Assembly: GCA_965247355.1 (NCBI GenBank)
Contig: OZ252011.1
Location: forward strand, 434,001-498,000
DNA: 64,000 nucleotides
Reading direction: 5' to 3'
Source: RHLJ01 sp965247355
GTDB taxonomy: Bacteria > Bacteroidota > Rhodothermia > Balneolales > Balneolaceae
A program made the translations under genes and the position numbers. Every line of letters begins with the position of its first letter. The first letter of the stretch is position 1. Shown piece by piece: positions 63,689-64,000 of the stretch. Under the pieces are notes generated by a model that was given only the letters and a program-made list of their open reading frames with translations, was not told the DNA's origin and made no database searches.

Positions 63689-64000
63689 CTAGTCTGTTGC
63701 TGGTTGAATAATTTCTCTGATGGTAGCCCAGCCTGTTGGACTTTGATCGTATCTTACATAGGTAACTAAGGTTCGTCCGCTAAAAACAAATGGTTTTCCT
63801 CCTTTTAAAGGGGTTCCACTAATCGAAAATAAAGTCTGTTCTATAGCTAAGTTTTCAAAAACAAGTATACTCTCTACTATATTTTCAACGAATTCAAGCT
63901 TGTAATTTTCAAGAGTGCTTTTTATGCCCTCAATGACTTCTTTCCGTCCAGTTTTTAGATCGTTATATCCTAAAGCTTTTATAACTTCAGGGTGATGCAA
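63689..64000 (-). CDS. SnoaL/NTF2-like protein, 5' end cut by window edge
   Basis: At least 103 residues, reading from beyond base 64000. An NTF2/SnoaL-like cone fold is suggested by HPEVIKALGY, GRKEVIEGIKSTLENY, VENIVESILVFENLAI and the GRTLVTYVRY strand. Typical of hydroxylating, isomerase or binding proteins; the active site cannot be judged from the part seen. The true start lies outside the window. Confidence 0.6.
   Translation of the reverse strand: MHHPEVIKALGYNDLKTGRKEVIEGIKSTLENYKLEFVENIVESILVFENLAIEQTLFSISGTPLKGGKPFVFSGRTLVTYVRYDQSPTGWATIREIIQPATD

Noticed and set aside
1..64000. Depletion of AGATCT as a sign of the BglII-like specificity
   Set aside because: AGATCT is seen repeatedly in the window (for example near 88, 173, 3283, 7681 and 37062), and methylated hosts need not avoid it, so it says nothing either way.
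1..64000. tRNA, rRNA or prophage genes
   Set aside because: No cloverleaf, rRNA segment, integrase, capsid, terminase or portal-like gene was recognised.

Overview
The window looks like a chromosomal segment of a free-living, probably marine member of Balneolota or a related Bacteroidota/Rhodothermota lineage. The evidence is two secreted proteins ending in the 'LSQNYPNPFNPST' type IX-secretion sorting domain, many SPII lipoproteins, a GPH-type sugar transporter with a beta-glucan locus but no SusC/SusD pair, start sites mostly without strong Shine-Dalgarno motifs, and moderately AT-rich DNA. The phylum call is inference. No rRNA, tRNA or CRISPR array was seen.

Layout: 1-985 is a truncated N-acetylmuramoyl-L-alanine amidase. 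1150-5596 holds a 999-aa coiled-coil P-loop ATPase translationally coupled to an MscS channel, then an ankyrin protein with its own promoter and terminator. 5675-7524 is a divergent pair, a NUDIX-derived regulator (NrtR/AraR type) and a secreted esterase, with a 23-bp near-palindrome between them. 7596-13525 has an RsmI-like methyltransferase, a membrane protein, a serine-hydrolase relative that has lost its catalytic motif, a GIY-YIG nuclease gene bracketed by perfect 27-bp inverted repeats, a DUF819 transporter-like protein and an esterase lipoprotein. 13715-17537 is the lysine/diaminopimelate operon lysC-dapB-dapA-dapD, followed by a B12-binding radical SAM gene and then a remnant of the dapD 3' end.

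19683-34897 is carbohydrate-centred: GH9, an amidohydrolase, an MBL-fold hydrolase with a TetR regulator and two matching operators, a GH2/GH5-like lipoprotein, a very large GH94-clan phosphorylase (GH149/GH161 type), three GH17 proteins and a GPH transporter. Together these would cut beta-1,3-glucan (laminarin-type) outside or at the envelope, import oligosaccharides and phosphorolyse them in the cytoplasm. 34976-38300 has a threonine synthase carrying a C-terminal LeuA-type regulatory domain, a small acidic protein and AnmK.

38378-42076 is an accessory island: an AT-rich two-module TIR/deoxyribosyltransferase-like plus Sll1717-type ATPase protein (candidate defence gene), a VapBC pair and a Phd/ParE pair. 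It abuts a 3-methyladenine-glycosylase-like gene (42386-43276), and two diverged copies of that gene's 3' end lie inside the island as direct repeats, so the gene end seems to act as an integration site. A RAYT-type transposase with REP hairpins follows, then UbiA, a thioredoxin-like protein, a class-III aminotransferase, a semialdehyde dehydrogenase, a BglII-type restriction-modification pair, a Crp/SDR pair, cupins, a TPR/LuxR-like membrane regulator, a GAF-AraC regulator, PaiB, and two large T9SS-secreted proteins (G8/beta-helix and beta-propeller).

Several families of dispersed palindromic repeats (GTCATCCTGAG..., GTCATTGCGAG..., and the hairpins around the transposase) sit in the gaps.
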